64,000 nucleotides of DNA from Mangrovimonas yunxiaonensis (GTDB taxonomy: Bacteria; Bacteroidota; Bacteroidia; Flavobacteriales; Flavobacteriaceae): NCBI RefSeq assembly GCF_000733475.1, contig NZ_JPFK01000002.1:137501-201500 (forward strand), given 5' to 3'. The notes under the pieces were generated by a model, which saw nothing but the letters and a program-made list of their open reading frames with translations, ran no database searches and had not been told where the DNA came from. The first letter of the stretch is position 1; every line of letters begins with the position of its first letter. The translations under genes and the position numbers were made by a program. Of the stretch, positions 36,349 through 44,954 are shown piece by piece.

Positions 36349-37692
36349 ATGACCCTATCCGCATTAAATGCTATTTCGCCTATTGATGGCAGATACCGTA
36401 ATAAGGCCGAAACGCTTGCTGCTTATTTTTCTGAAGAAGCACTTATAAAATACCGCGTTTTGGTAGAGATTGAATATTTTATTGCGTTATGTGAAATTCC
36501 ACTGCCGCAATTAGCCCATTTTAATACCAACCTCTTTGACCAACTAAGGGACATATACAAGACCTTTAGTGCTGAAGATGCGCTACAAATAAAGACCATT
36601 GAAAGTGTCACTAACCACGATGTTAAAGCGGTTGAATACTTCATCAAGGAAAAGTTTGATGCCTTAAACATTTCGGAATACAAAGAGTTTATTCACTTTG
36701 GGCTAACCTCACAAGATATAAACAATACGGCTATTCCTTTAAGCATTAAAGAGGCCATGAACAACGTTTACGTTCCCGAGTATTTTAAAACGCTGAACAC
36801 GCTAAAAGAGCTTACCCAAGAATGGGCTAACGTTCCAATGTTGGCAAGAACCCACGGGCAACCGGCATCGCCAACAAGATTAGGAAAGGAAATTGATGTT
36901 TTTGTAACACGCCTGGAAGAGCAATTTAACCTACTAAACGACATTCCTAGTGCGGCCAAGTTTGGTGGGGCAACCGGTAATTACAATGCGCATAAAGTCG
37001 CTTACCCAGATATTGATTGGAAAGCCTTTGGCACCAAGTTTGTTCAAGAAAAGTTAGGACTTCACCACTCTTTCCCTACCACACAAATTGAACACTACGA
37101 CCACATGGCCGCTTTGTTTGATGGTTTAAAGCGTATTAATACCATTCTAATTGATTTAGACCGCGACATTTGGACCTATGTAGCCATGGATTATTTTAAG
37201 CAGAAGATTAAAAAAGGGGAAGTTGGTAGTAGTGCCATGCCACATAAGGTAAACCCTATTGACTTTGAAAACTCTGAAGGTAACCTAGGCATTGCCAATG
37301 CTATTTTTGAGCATTTGGCGGCAAAACTTCCTATTTCTAGGCTTCAAAGAGATTTAACAGACAGTACCGTTTTACGTAACGTTGGGGTGCCGTTTGCGCA
37401 TACCATTATTGGCTTAAAGAGCACTTTAAAAGGGTTAAACAAACTCTTGTTAAACAAAGCCAAATTTGCCGAGGATCTAGAAAATAACTGGGCTGTAGTT
37501 GCAGAGGCCATTCAAACCATATTGCGCCGAGAGGGCTACCCTAACCCATACGAAGCCCTAAAAGGCTTAACTAGAACCAACGAAAAAATTACTCAGGATT
37601 CCATTTCAAAATTTATTGATACCTTAGAGGTTTCAGAAGCTATTAAAAGCGAATTAAAAGCAATAACCCCAAGTAATTATACTGGACTATAA
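36349..37692 (+). CDS. purB: Adenylosuccinate lyase
   Basis: Acts twice in purine synthesis (SAICAR to AICAR; adenylosuccinate to AMP). The 447-residue protein carries ISPIDGRYRNKAE at the N-terminus, the conserved ESVTNHDVKAVEYF, LARTHGQPASPTRLGKE with the catalytic-region His, and the fumarase-superfamily signature GSSAMPHKVNPIDFEN at about residue 290. It is of the E. coli PurB type. A small membrane protein gene follows 7 bases after it. Confidence 0.97.
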   Translation: MTLSALNAISPIDGRYRNKAETLAAYFSEEALIKYRVLVEIEYFIALCEIPLPQLAHFNTNLFDQLRDIYKTFSAEDALQIKTIESVTNHDVKAVEYFIKEKFDALNISEYKEFIHFGLTSQDINNTAIPLSIKEAMNNVYVPEYFKTLNTLKELTQEWANVPMLARTHGQPASPTRLGKEIDVFVTRLEEQFNLLNDIPSAAKFGGATGNYNAHKVAYPDIDWKAFGTKFVQEKLGLHHSFPTTQIEHYDHMAALFDGLKRINTILIDLDRDIWTYVAMDYFKQKIKKGEVGSSAMPHKVNPIDFENSEGNLGIANAIFEHLAAKLPISRLQRDLTDSTVLRNVGVPFAHTIIGLKSTLKGLNKLLLNKAKFAEDLENNWAVVAEAIQTILRREGYPNPYEALKGLTRTNEKITQDSISKFIDTLEVSEAIKSELKAITPSNYTGL

Positions 37693-37699
37693 ACCAACT

Positions 37700-37894
37700 A
37701 TGCTAACCGACAAACAATCTATTATACTTTGCGCCGTAGTGGTACTTGGGTTTTCTGTTTGTGGTATTTTAGGGGTATTGGATAATTATGCCGTTAGCGT
37801 TACTTTGCTGCTTCTTTTTTTGGTTGTGGTAGTTAATCTGGTTTTTAATAAAACCCCTCCCGATAAAGAGATAAAAAAAGAGCGTTCTAAATAA
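37700..37894 (+). CDS. Small two-helix membrane protein
   Basis: A 64-residue protein with two hydrophobic segments (about residues 8-28 and 31-48) and a basic tail (KEIKKERSK). It lies 7 bases after purB and before the shared terminator, which supports expression as the end of the purB transcript. No family recognised. Confidence 0.6.
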   Translation: MLTDKQSIILCAVVVLGFSVCGILGVLDNYAVSVTLLLLFLVVVVNLVFNKTPPDKEIKKERSK

Positions 37895-37924
37895 AAAAAG
37901 GCTTGCGTTCGCAAGCCTTTTTTT
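37893..37924. terminator. Bidirectional terminator after purB cluster
   Basis: AAAAAAAGGCTTGCG / CGCAAGCCTTTTTTT with a two-base loop in the DNA, functional for both converging transcripts. Confidence 0.92.
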
Positions 37925-37946
37925 ATTACAAGATTGTTAATTAAGA

Positions 37947-38498
37947 TTACTCGCCAACAAAAAAATTTGTGAGACCTTTTAGCTGGTCTTCGTCTATATC
38001 TGCATTTTTTAAGGCTTCGGTTAATGCCATTATTTTGGCGGGCGACATATCATCTCCCAACACTCTTACAATGCCAAATCCCATATCTTTAGAGTTTCCA
38101 AAAACAATAAACTCGTCTACTTTTTCATCGTCGCCCAAGTATTTAACAACAACTTTCCCTCCATGGCTATTAAACTCCATAAGATCGTTATAATTAGAAC
38201 CGTTTAAAATGTTTTTCACCTTGGAAACCTCAGCATTAAAGTCTGCTAAATTACTGGTGTCCTTAATTTTATAGCCCAGAAAATTTAAACGTTTTATAGA
38301 CTGGTAGGCATCCTTTTGGTCGTCTGTTAATAAGGTTTCTTCTAACGAAACGATAGATGTTGGCAAATCGGCCGATGTAAAATTTGGAGTTTCTTGACGG
38401 TCTACAAAATAGGTTTGCAACGTTTCCTGGTTATTACAGCTTACCAGCATAAGACATGCCAGTAAGCCATAAAGGTGTTTTTTGATTGATTGTTTCAT
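37947..38498 (-). CDS. DUF4252 lipoprotein
   Basis: A 183-residue lipoprotein (lipobox MLVSC, Cys at residue 21). The body contains DDEKVDEFIVFGNSKDMGFGIVRVLGD, given here in pieces, typical of the Bacteroidota DUF4252 family. It is the last gene of the sigma-factor operon and a diverged paralogue of the gene before it. Function unknown, probably in the envelope response controlled by the sigma factor. Confidence 0.8.
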   Translation of the reverse strand: MKQSIKKHLYGLLACLMLVSCNNQETLQTYFVDRQETPNFTSADLPTSIVSLEETLLTDDQKDAYQSIKRLNFLGYKIKDTSNLADFNAEVSKVKNILNGSNYNDLMEFNSHGGKVVVKYLGDDEKVDEFIVFGNSKDMGFGIVRVLGDDMSPAKIMALTEALKNADIDEDQLKGLTNFFVGE

Positions 38499-38507
38499 GC
38501 GTTCTGG

Positions 38508-39074
38508 TTATTTTTTGTTTTTCTCTTCAAGGTGCTCGCCCCCAGGAATGTTCATTTTCTTGGTTAATTTAGAGATTTGGTTTAGGTCGATATCGCCTGT
38601 TAAGGAAACAATCACTGTTTCGAAGTTTCGCGTTTTACCGTTGACTTCAATGTTGGTGCCTTCGGTAACTTTAGAAAGGCCATTTACAAACATTAAAAAC
38701 TCGCTAACATGGTCTTCGTCTTTTCCTTCTTTTATGTAAAATTTCATTTCTACACCATCGTCCTTAACTTCCATTAACTCGCTTAAAGCGCTTTTTCGCG
38801 ATTTTACCCAGCTTACAACATCTTTAGATATTGCCGCGTTGTCTGTAACAATTGTTTTAAAACTGGTAATGCTATTCACCATATTAAGATATTCTTGCGC
38901 TTCTGGATCGTCGGTATTGATATCCATCTTTGCCAACATTTGAAACATTTTTGGTTTAATGGAGACATAGGTTACATCTGGATTTTCGCTGTATTTTGCA
39001 AAAATGTCTTGGGCCGAAGCTGTTAAAGGCAACAACATGATGGCCATAATTAAAAGGGCTATTCTATTTTTCAT
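38508..39074 (-). CDS. DUF4252 exported protein
   Basis: A 188-residue exported protein with a signal peptide ending PLTASAQD. Regions PDVTYVSIKPKMFQMLAKM and TRNFETVIVSLTGDIDLNQI are DUF4252-like. The frame reaches 39098, but MKNRIALLIMA at 39072-39074 gives a normal signal peptide. It sits between the downstream DUF4252 lipoprotein and the membrane protein gene of the operon. Confidence 0.82.
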   Translation of the reverse strand: MKNRIALLIMAIMLLPLTASAQDIFAKYSENPDVTYVSIKPKMFQMLAKMDINTDDPEAQEYLNMVNSITSFKTIVTDNAAISKDVVSWVKSRKSALSELMEVKDDGVEMKFYIKEGKDEDHVSEFLMFVNGLSKVTEGTNIEVNGKTRNFETVIVSLTGDIDLNQISKLTKKMNIPGGEHLEEKNKK

Positions 39075-39101
39075 CGTATTTATGTTTATAAAATTCATGG
39101 G

Positions 39102-39584
39102 TTATTTTTTAAAGATTAAACGTGTGGTATTATCCATTTCGTTAAGGTAATCTACCTTAGAGATTCCTTGATTAAAAGCGTTTAGATAATTTACCTTCTT
39201 GGCGCCTTTGTTAAAGTTGCTTGAAATCATTTCTAACGATTTTACAACTTCGTTATAGGCCATTTCGGGGTCATCGTAAGTCCCAAGGTCTTCTTGTACA
39301 AAAACATTAGACTTAAAGAACACCCCTATTAAAAGAACGGCTACGGCTGCGACAGAAATCCACTTGATGTAAAAAGTATTGTTTCGTTTTGGTGTTAATG
39401 GAACGTCTTTGGTAAACTGTTCTTTTTCGTTTGCCGAGAAATATGCGAACATGGCCTTATAACTCTCAAGGTGTGGCGGTACAGTCTCTTGTGAAAAATA
39501 GCGTTTTAACTGCTGCTCTTCTTGAAGCGTGGTTGTGCCATTGTCGTATTTTTCCAGCAATTTATTTATCTTATTTAATTCCAT
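39102..39584 (-). CDS. Single-pass membrane protein, probable anti-sigma factor
   Basis: A 160-residue protein: a soluble N-terminal part of about 75 residues (ELNKINKLLEKYDNGTTTL, then EEQQLKRYF, typical of sigma-binding N-termini in Bacteroidota), one membrane helix (ISVAAVAVLLIGVFF), and an extracytoplasmic tail. It starts 14 bases before the end of the ECF sigma gene, so the two are translationally coupled. The role is inferred from this arrangement; no zinc motif is present. Confidence 0.7.
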   Translation of the reverse strand: MELNKINKLLEKYDNGTTTLQEEQQLKRYFSQETVPPHLESYKAMFAYFSANEKEQFTKDVPLTPKRNNTFYIKWISVAAVAVLLIGVFFKSNVFVQEDLGTYDDPEMAYNEVVKSLEMISSNFNKGAKKVNYLNAFNQGISKVDYLNEMDNTTRLIFKK

Positions 39585-40080
39585 AATTATGCGTATTCGT
39601 TAATTGTTCCCGTATGGTCTTTCGTGCTCGCGATAGGGCTACCCTAACGGCTGTGTTGTTCATGTTAAGCATTTTGGCAATTTCATCGTAATCGTATTGT
39701 TCAATATCCCTTAACTGAACGACCATTTTTTGTTGTTCGGGCAAAGCTTCTATAATTTTTGCCACCCAGTTTACACTATCGTTTGCTTCCAATTCCTTCT
39801 GCAAGGAAACTTTGTGGTCTTGGTAATTGCTATGGACAATTTTTAAATTCTGTGCTTGTTTCGATTTTAGCTTGTCCAAGCAAAAATTTTTAGTCATGGT
39901 CATCGAAAACGCTTCTACATTGTTGTACTTTGTTATTTTCGACTTGTTGCTCCACAGTTTCAACAGTATTTCCTGGGTGGCATCTTCAGCCTCTTCTGTA
40001 GAGACCAAAAGCCGCTTAGCCAAACGAAACACCTTGTCTTTAAATGGCATGACAATATTTAAAAATTCCTTTTGATTCAT
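39571..40080 (-). CDS. ECF-type RNA polymerase sigma factor
   Basis: A 169-residue sigma-70 family protein with region 2 (FRLAKRLLVSTEEAEDATQEILLKLW in parts) and region 4 (ALPEQQKMVVQLRDIEQYDYDEIA followed by NNTAVRVALSRARKTIRE). The short length and lack of regions 1 and 3 define the ECF group. It heads an operon with a probable anti-sigma factor and two DUF4252 proteins. Confidence 0.93.
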   Translation of the reverse strand: MNQKEFLNIVMPFKDKVFRLAKRLLVSTEEAEDATQEILLKLWSNKSKITKYNNVEAFSMTMTKNFCLDKLKSKQAQNLKIVHSNYQDHKVSLQKELEANDSVNWVAKIIEALPEQQKMVVQLRDIEQYDYDEIAKMLNMNNTAVRVALSRARKTIREQLTNTHNYGIK

Positions 40081-40211
40081 TTTTTGGTTAGCTAAAACAA
40101 CATATTAATGCTATTTACTGTTACGACGACCAAGGGGCTTTTTTGTTACAAAAAATTTTCATTCTGTATTAAAGTAAGTATTTTTAAGCCTTAAACAACC
40201 CTAGACCCACC

Positions 40212-41642
40212 ATGAAAAATACAAAAGTAGTCTTACTTTTACTTACCCTATCGACTGGTTTCCTTTGTTCCTGCTTTGATGATATGGACGACAACCCTAC
40301 ATCTGCTAAAGACATTAATGATTTTATTTACCGCGGGATGAACATATTTTACCTATACAAATATAACGTTCCGGAGCTTGAGACCAACCTATCGCAAACC
40401 GCCAACTACGAAAACTACATAAGCAGTTATGCCACTCCAGAAAGCTTTTTTGAAAGCCTTATTTACCAACGCGAAACCGTTGATAGGTTTAGCTGGCTTG
40501 TAAACGATTACATTGCTTTAGAACAACAATTAAGCGGTATAAAAAAAAGTAACGGTCTAGAGTTTAACCTTTATTACGAACCTGGCAGTGCTACCAATAT
40601 TTTTGCCGTAATTAGGTTGGTCCTAAACAATAGTGAAGCATCGTACTTAGGTCTTGAACGGGGGCAAGTTGTGCATGCCATAAACGGGCAAGAACTTACC
40701 ATTAACAATTATACTGCGCTTTTTAACCGAGACAGTTACACCCTACATTTTGCCAATTATAATGATAATGGCACCGAAACAATGGATGACGATATTATCT
40801 TGCCTAATAACGAAAGTGCAGCACTTACTAAAGTGCCTTATACCGAAAATCCTATACACAAAACAAATATTATTGATGTTAATGGCGAAAGCTTAGGCTA
40901 TTTAGCCTACAATGGTTTTACTTCCGATTTTAACAACGAGCTTATTAATGTGTTTTCCGAATTTCAAAACAACAACATCCAACATCTGGTTCTGGATTTA
41001 AGATACAACCCGGGCGGATCGGTTAATACGGCTGCGCTTTTAGGTAGCATGGTTACTGGGCAATTTAATGGCGATGTGTTTACCAAGTTAAATTACAATG
41101 CCAATTTACAAGCCAACAACACAACCTATAACTTTACCAACACCTATAATGGGACAACCTTATCCCCCTTAAACTTAAATAAAGTTTATGTACTAACCTC
41201 TAAAAGTTCGGCATCGGCAAGCGAAATGGTTATTAACAGCTTAAAAAGTTATATTAATGTGGTACAGATTGGCAACCATACTACAGGAAAACCACAAGCA
41301 TCTATTACCCTTTACGATTCGCCTGCCTACACCAACAAAACCGATATCAATCCCAATCATCGTTATGCCATGCAACCACTTGTTGCCCTTACGGTTAATG
41401 CAAACGACGAGCAAGTGCCTTCGTCTGGGCTTACACCTAACATTGAAATTACAGAAACCCCAAATAACTATGGCGTTTTAGGCGATGTAAACGAGCCCTT
41501 ACTGGCAGCTGCTATTGCAGACATTTTAGGAACAGGACGAATGGCCCCCAATACCTTTAAAGTCCAAAAGCCTATTTTAACCCGAATAAACCTCTCTTCT
41601 TTTGAAGATATGATGTTTTTAGATCCCGAAAACTTAGAATAA
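40212..41642 (+). CDS. S41-family (C-terminal processing) protease lipoprotein
   Basis: A 476-residue lipoprotein (lipobox LCSC, Cys at residue 19-21). A PDZ-like segment (LGLERGQVVHAINGQEL) is followed by the S41 core, NIQHLVLDLRYNPGGSVNTA and TSKSSASASEMVINSL, where the Ser of ASASE is the probable nucleophile; a Lys lies in HTTGKPQASI. It degrades or processes envelope proteins. Monocistronic, with a terminator after it. Confidence 0.9.
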   Translation: MKNTKVVLLLLTLSTGFLCSCFDDMDDNPTSAKDINDFIYRGMNIFYLYKYNVPELETNLSQTANYENYISSYATPESFFESLIYQRETVDRFSWLVNDYIALEQQLSGIKKSNGLEFNLYYEPGSATNIFAVIRLVLNNSEASYLGLERGQVVHAINGQELTINNYTALFNRDSYTLHFANYNDNGTETMDDDIILPNNESAALTKVPYTENPIHKTNIIDVNGESLGYLAYNGFTSDFNNELINVFSEFQNNNIQHLVLDLRYNPGGSVNTAALLGSMVTGQFNGDVFTKLNYNANLQANNTTYNFTNTYNGTTLSPLNLNKVYVLTSKSSASASEMVINSLKSYINVVQIGNHTTGKPQASITLYDSPAYTNKTDINPNHRYAMQPLVALTVNANDEQVPSSGLTPNIEITETPNNYGVLGDVNEPLLAAAIADILGTGRMAPNTFKVQKPILTRINLSSFEDMMFLDPENLE

Positions 41643-41675
41643 AAAAAAGCCGCTTCTATTTAGAGCGGCTTTTTT
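41641..41675. terminator. Bidirectional terminator
   Basis: AAAGCCGCTTCTA / TAGAGCGGCTTTT around a short loop with A and T tracts on both sides. It separates the S41 protease gene from the converging btuG-like gene. Confidence 0.88.
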
Positions 41676-41694
41676 ATTTTTATGCAATCTTTAT

Positions 41695-42756
41695 TTAGTT
41701 GAAATAAATTTTTGAAGCATTTACGCCTACTACAAAGGTATCTACTAAGTTCCCAGAATCTATACTGTACACCAACAAATCTCCTGCCGAGAAAAAGTCT
41801 TTGGCATCTGTTACATATATATTTTCATTGCTTACAGCCAAACCATACGTATTTATAGCACCTAAATCTATTACAGCTGCTGTTGGCAATGCCGCAGCCG
41901 TTTCTGGCATTTCGTAAACCCCATTATTTAATACATAATAAATGGTTCCGTTATCAAAAGCCATTTGACCTGGGTGTTCACCATTTGCAAATGTTAAAGT
42001 CTCCACAACGGTATTGGTCGATACATCGATTTTTGAAATAGAAGCTGCTGTTTCATCTCCGGTCCAAGCCGCTTTTCCTTCACTTAATACAACCAGCTCT
42101 CCAGCGCTATTAAAAAACAGCTCGTCTGGCACATCGCCAACGGTTATTGTTGCAACAGCATTGGTAGAAACATCTATAACAGAAACGATGTTGTTATTTC
42201 CCCAGCCTCCTTTATGAGACACATAAATTTTACCGTTATTAGCCAAAACGCGTTCTGGTCCTTCCCCAACAGGAATTGTAGTTTCAACAGCATTTGTTGC
42301 TAAATTAATAACCGCAATAAAATCATCATTAGCATCGGTACCATCGCCCCAATTGCTTACATACCCTTTACCGTTTGCAAAATCGATATATCTTGGGGTT
42401 TGTAAACCGGCTGTTACAGCACCTTCGTTTTCAAAAGTGTAACGGTTAACAACATTAATAATGTTCACGTTATCTGAAACAATGTACCCTTTATCATCAT
42501 TAAACCCTATAGATTGTAAATACACGCCTGGAGCTTCGCCATTTACATTTTCATAAACGTTATTCTCGGTAACCGAAAAATCGTTCGAAATAAATGATAT
42601 AGAAGCCGGCCCACCTTCGGCACTTACAATAATACCATTTTCATAGTCGCCTAAAGAAACGACTGGCGGAAGCACATCGTCTTTATCATCGCTACAAGAG
42701 GTTGTTATTAAAGCAAACAACAGGCTAAAGGTTAGAAATTTTAATACGTTTTTCAT
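41695..42756 (-). CDS. Beta-propeller surface lipoprotein, BtuG-like
   Basis: A 353-residue lipoprotein (lipobox TTSCSD, Cys near residue 21) made of YncE/YVTN-type repeats (for example INLATNAVETTIPVGEGPERV and VIDVSTNAVATITVGDVPDEL), as expected of a seven-bladed propeller. It lies 3 bases downstream of the BtuB-like receptor and under the same cobalamin riboswitch. In Bacteroides thetaiotaomicron, BtuG is a propeller lipoprotein that captures B12 on the surface and sits on BtuB. The present gene fits that role by family and context; direct binding is inferred. Confidence 0.82.
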   Translation of the reverse strand: MKNVLKFLTFSLLFALITTSCSDDKDDVLPPVVSLGDYENGIIVSAEGGPASISFISNDFSVTENNVYENVNGEAPGVYLQSIGFNDDKGYIVSDNVNIINVVNRYTFENEGAVTAGLQTPRYIDFANGKGYVSNWGDGTDANDDFIAVINLATNAVETTIPVGEGPERVLANNGKIYVSHKGGWGNNNIVSVIDVSTNAVATITVGDVPDELFFNSAGELVVLSEGKAAWTGDETAASISKIDVSTNTVVETLTFANGEHPGQMAFDNGTIYYVLNNGVYEMPETAAALPTAAVIDLGAINTYGLAVSNENIYVTDAKDFFSAGDLLVYSIDSGNLVDTFVVGVNASKIYFN

Positions 42757-42759
42757 AGT

Positions 42760-44595
42760 TTAGAAATTAAAGTTTAAATAAAAATTATAATGAATACCAG
42801 GCATAAACCTATCGGCCACGCTTTGGTAATCTTCGTTAAAAATATTTTTGGCTTGGACTCCCAAAACAAACTGCTGGGCTTTTCCTAACGCGTATTCTGC
42901 ACCAAGATTAGAAACTGTATAAGCATCAATCATGTACCTTGGATTGTTGTCGGACAGGGTGAAAACCTCACCCACAAATAAGGCTTGGTAATAAAGCGAG
43001 GCGCGTTTATATTGGTAGTTAAACATGGCTGAACCTTTGTGCTTGGGCACATAAATAAGTTGCTTTTTGGTCTCTTGATTTTCTGAAACGGTGTAAGCAT
43101 AATGCCCGCCAAATGACAACTTGTGCGCGTTTAGATTAACATTAATTTTAAGCTGCGATTCCAAACCATAGGTAACAACATGGTCTGTGTTTATGGGTCG
43201 CCACAGGCTTCCTGTTGGTAGCCATCGAATCATATCGGTAATGTCATTATAAAACCCCGTAGCTTTAAACGTAATGTGCTTAAACAATAATTCTTGACCA
43301 AACTCTACCTGATAAGCGGTTTCCGGTTTTAAATTGGTGTTGCCACTGCCTTCCCAATACAAATCGTTATACGTAGGGATTCTGAAGTTTTTAGAGCCAT
43401 TTACATTAACCGTATAATGCTTGCCCAATTTGTATTGAAGCCCCAAACTATACAACAACGGACTTTCGTAATTATTAGTAACCTCTTGCCTTAAAGTGGC
43501 TTCGTACAAGAAATTTTTTAATTGTTGTTTAAACAACAAACTAAATCCAGATATGGTTCTATTAGTTTTATTTACACTGGAGCTTTCGCCCTTGGTATGG
43601 GTAACATCAACAACGCCTTGTAGTGTGGCATTTTCTAAAAGTTTATACTCTAAATTATACTTTCCTAATAGGGTTTTGGCCTCGCCAAACGTATGTAACT
43701 CTTTATTTATATTGGGGAAATACTTATATTTTTCAGTTAAATATGCAAGCTTTAATGTAGAGGTAAACCTTTGGTACAAGCCAAGCCATTCCAACATGGT
43801 TCTAGAGTTTACATCTTGATATTTTGTGGGCGTTTCTGTTGGAAATATCAAAGAAAAATGACGTTCGCCATCAAACACATAGCTGTATAGTTTTAGGGAG
43901 TTTTTCGAATTGATTTTATACCCCACATTTGCCGCTAGGCTTTGGTTGTAAAAGGCGCCGTTTAAGTTTTCTTTTTCGCTATTTACATACGTATAATCAT
44001 TATCAGACTGGATTCTGCTTATGGCAACATCAACACTCAACCTATCTGAAGAAAAGCGCGAAGTATAGCCTACATCTACCGTGTTAAAACTGCCGTAATT
44101 GGCATACAGGGAATTTTCAAATCCACCATTAAAAGTTAGGTTGTTATTCAAATGAATAGACCCTCCTATGGCTCCGCTCCCATAAAGCACACTACCGCCA
44201 CCACTACGTACGCTTATATCATTAAAACTTCTAATGTTAATGGTATTAAAATCGGTTTGGCCATTAAATTGCGAATTAATGTTAATACCATTCCAAGTCA
44301 CTGCTGTTTGCTGCGCCGTTGTTCCTCTAAATGAAGGCGACGACACCATACCCAAACCATTCTCCTTAAAGTAAATTCCGGAATTGTAATTAAGCAAATT
44401 GGTTAAAGACGCTGTGCTTCTCGTTACAACACTATCTTTAAGCACATTAACCGATTGGGTGTTCGAAAAGGTTTTTAAATACCTATCTGCCTTTAAAAGC
44501 ACCTCATCTAATTGCTGCAAAGAGTCTAATGAGGTCTGCGCCCAGGCAGCACAACAAAAACACCAGAAAAAACCGATAAATAAACCTTGTTTCAT
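42760..44595 (-). CDS. btuB: TonB-dependent vitamin B12 receptor, BtuB-like
   Basis: A 611-residue outer-membrane receptor with signal peptide (AAWAQ). It has a plug domain (DEVLLKADRYLKTFSNTQSV, SFRGTTAQQTAVTWNGININ and VLYGSGAIGGSIHLNN) and a 22-strand barrel ending in aromatic HYNFYLNFNF. The length and plug match BtuB. The cobalamin riboswitch ends 48 bases upstream of the start. It is expected to import B12 with TonB, receiving it from the BtuG-like protein. Confidence 0.92.
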   Translation of the reverse strand: MKQGLFIGFFWCFCCAAWAQTSLDSLQQLDEVLLKADRYLKTFSNTQSVNVLKDSVVTRSTASLTNLLNYNSGIYFKENGLGMVSSPSFRGTTAQQTAVTWNGININSQFNGQTDFNTINIRSFNDISVRSGGGSVLYGSGAIGGSIHLNNNLTFNGGFENSLYANYGSFNTVDVGYTSRFSSDRLSVDVAISRIQSDNDYTYVNSEKENLNGAFYNQSLAANVGYKINSKNSLKLYSYVFDGERHFSLIFPTETPTKYQDVNSRTMLEWLGLYQRFTSTLKLAYLTEKYKYFPNINKELHTFGEAKTLLGKYNLEYKLLENATLQGVVDVTHTKGESSSVNKTNRTISGFSLLFKQQLKNFLYEATLRQEVTNNYESPLLYSLGLQYKLGKHYTVNVNGSKNFRIPTYNDLYWEGSGNTNLKPETAYQVEFGQELLFKHITFKATGFYNDITDMIRWLPTGSLWRPINTDHVVTYGLESQLKINVNLNAHKLSFGGHYAYTVSENQETKKQLIYVPKHKGSAMFNYQYKRASLYYQALFVGEVFTLSDNNPRYMIDAYTVSNLGAEYALGKAQQFVLGVQAKNIFNEDYQSVADRFMPGIHYNFYLNFNF

Positions 44596-44642
44596 AAGCT
44601 AAGAAGCCTTTTACCCGAAAGCTTTACTATTTTTAGTTTTGA

Positions 44643-44889
44643 ACTTTGGTAGGTCTCCTGACTTGCATTTTGCTGTTTTACCTTCCCAGTTTTCACCAGT
44701 GGTTTTATTGAAGTAGACAGCAACTCTTTTTAAAGAGACACCCTATTAAATTGGGCAATATGCTTACAGTTGCGGGTACAGTTCCAGACTGAAGATTAAC
44801 TATTCGTGACATTAGATAAAATCTGCAATCACCTATCTTTTCACTGGATTCCCTTTTAATCGATATTAACAATAATACCGAACCAAAAT
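44643..44889 (-). ncRNA. Cobalamin (B12) riboswitch
   Basis: Read on the minus strand, the region contains the B12 box AGTCAGGAGACCTACC (44648-44663), the conserved core GTACCCGCAACTGTAAGC, and GCC-region CCACTGGTGAAAACTGGGAA. A closing P1 stem pairs ATTTTGGT (near 44882-44889) with ACCAAAGT (44643-44650), with one G-U wobble. It lies directly upstream of btuB and should shut off the uptake genes when adenosyl- or methylcobalamin is present. No terminator hairpin follows, so control of translation initiation is more likely. Confidence 0.93.
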
Positions 44890-44945
44890 TTCGTTGCAAA
44901 ATTAAACATTTTACATCAGGTATTCCCCATAAGTTTAAATAATAT

Positions 44946-44953
44946 TACTTTTG
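44946..44953 (+). promoter_or_regulatory. -7 promoter element very close to btuF-like ATG
   Basis: TACTTTTG is a perfect TAnnTTTG but ends one base before the ATG at 44955. If used, transcription would start inside the annotated gene start and translation might begin at TTG 44973 instead. Confidence 0.45.
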
Positions 44954-44954
44954 A

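Noticed and set aside
44705-44899. Open frame of 64 codons on the minus strand before btuB
   Set aside because: It lies wholly within the cobalamin riboswitch and its codons follow the conserved RNA core, so it is not a gene.
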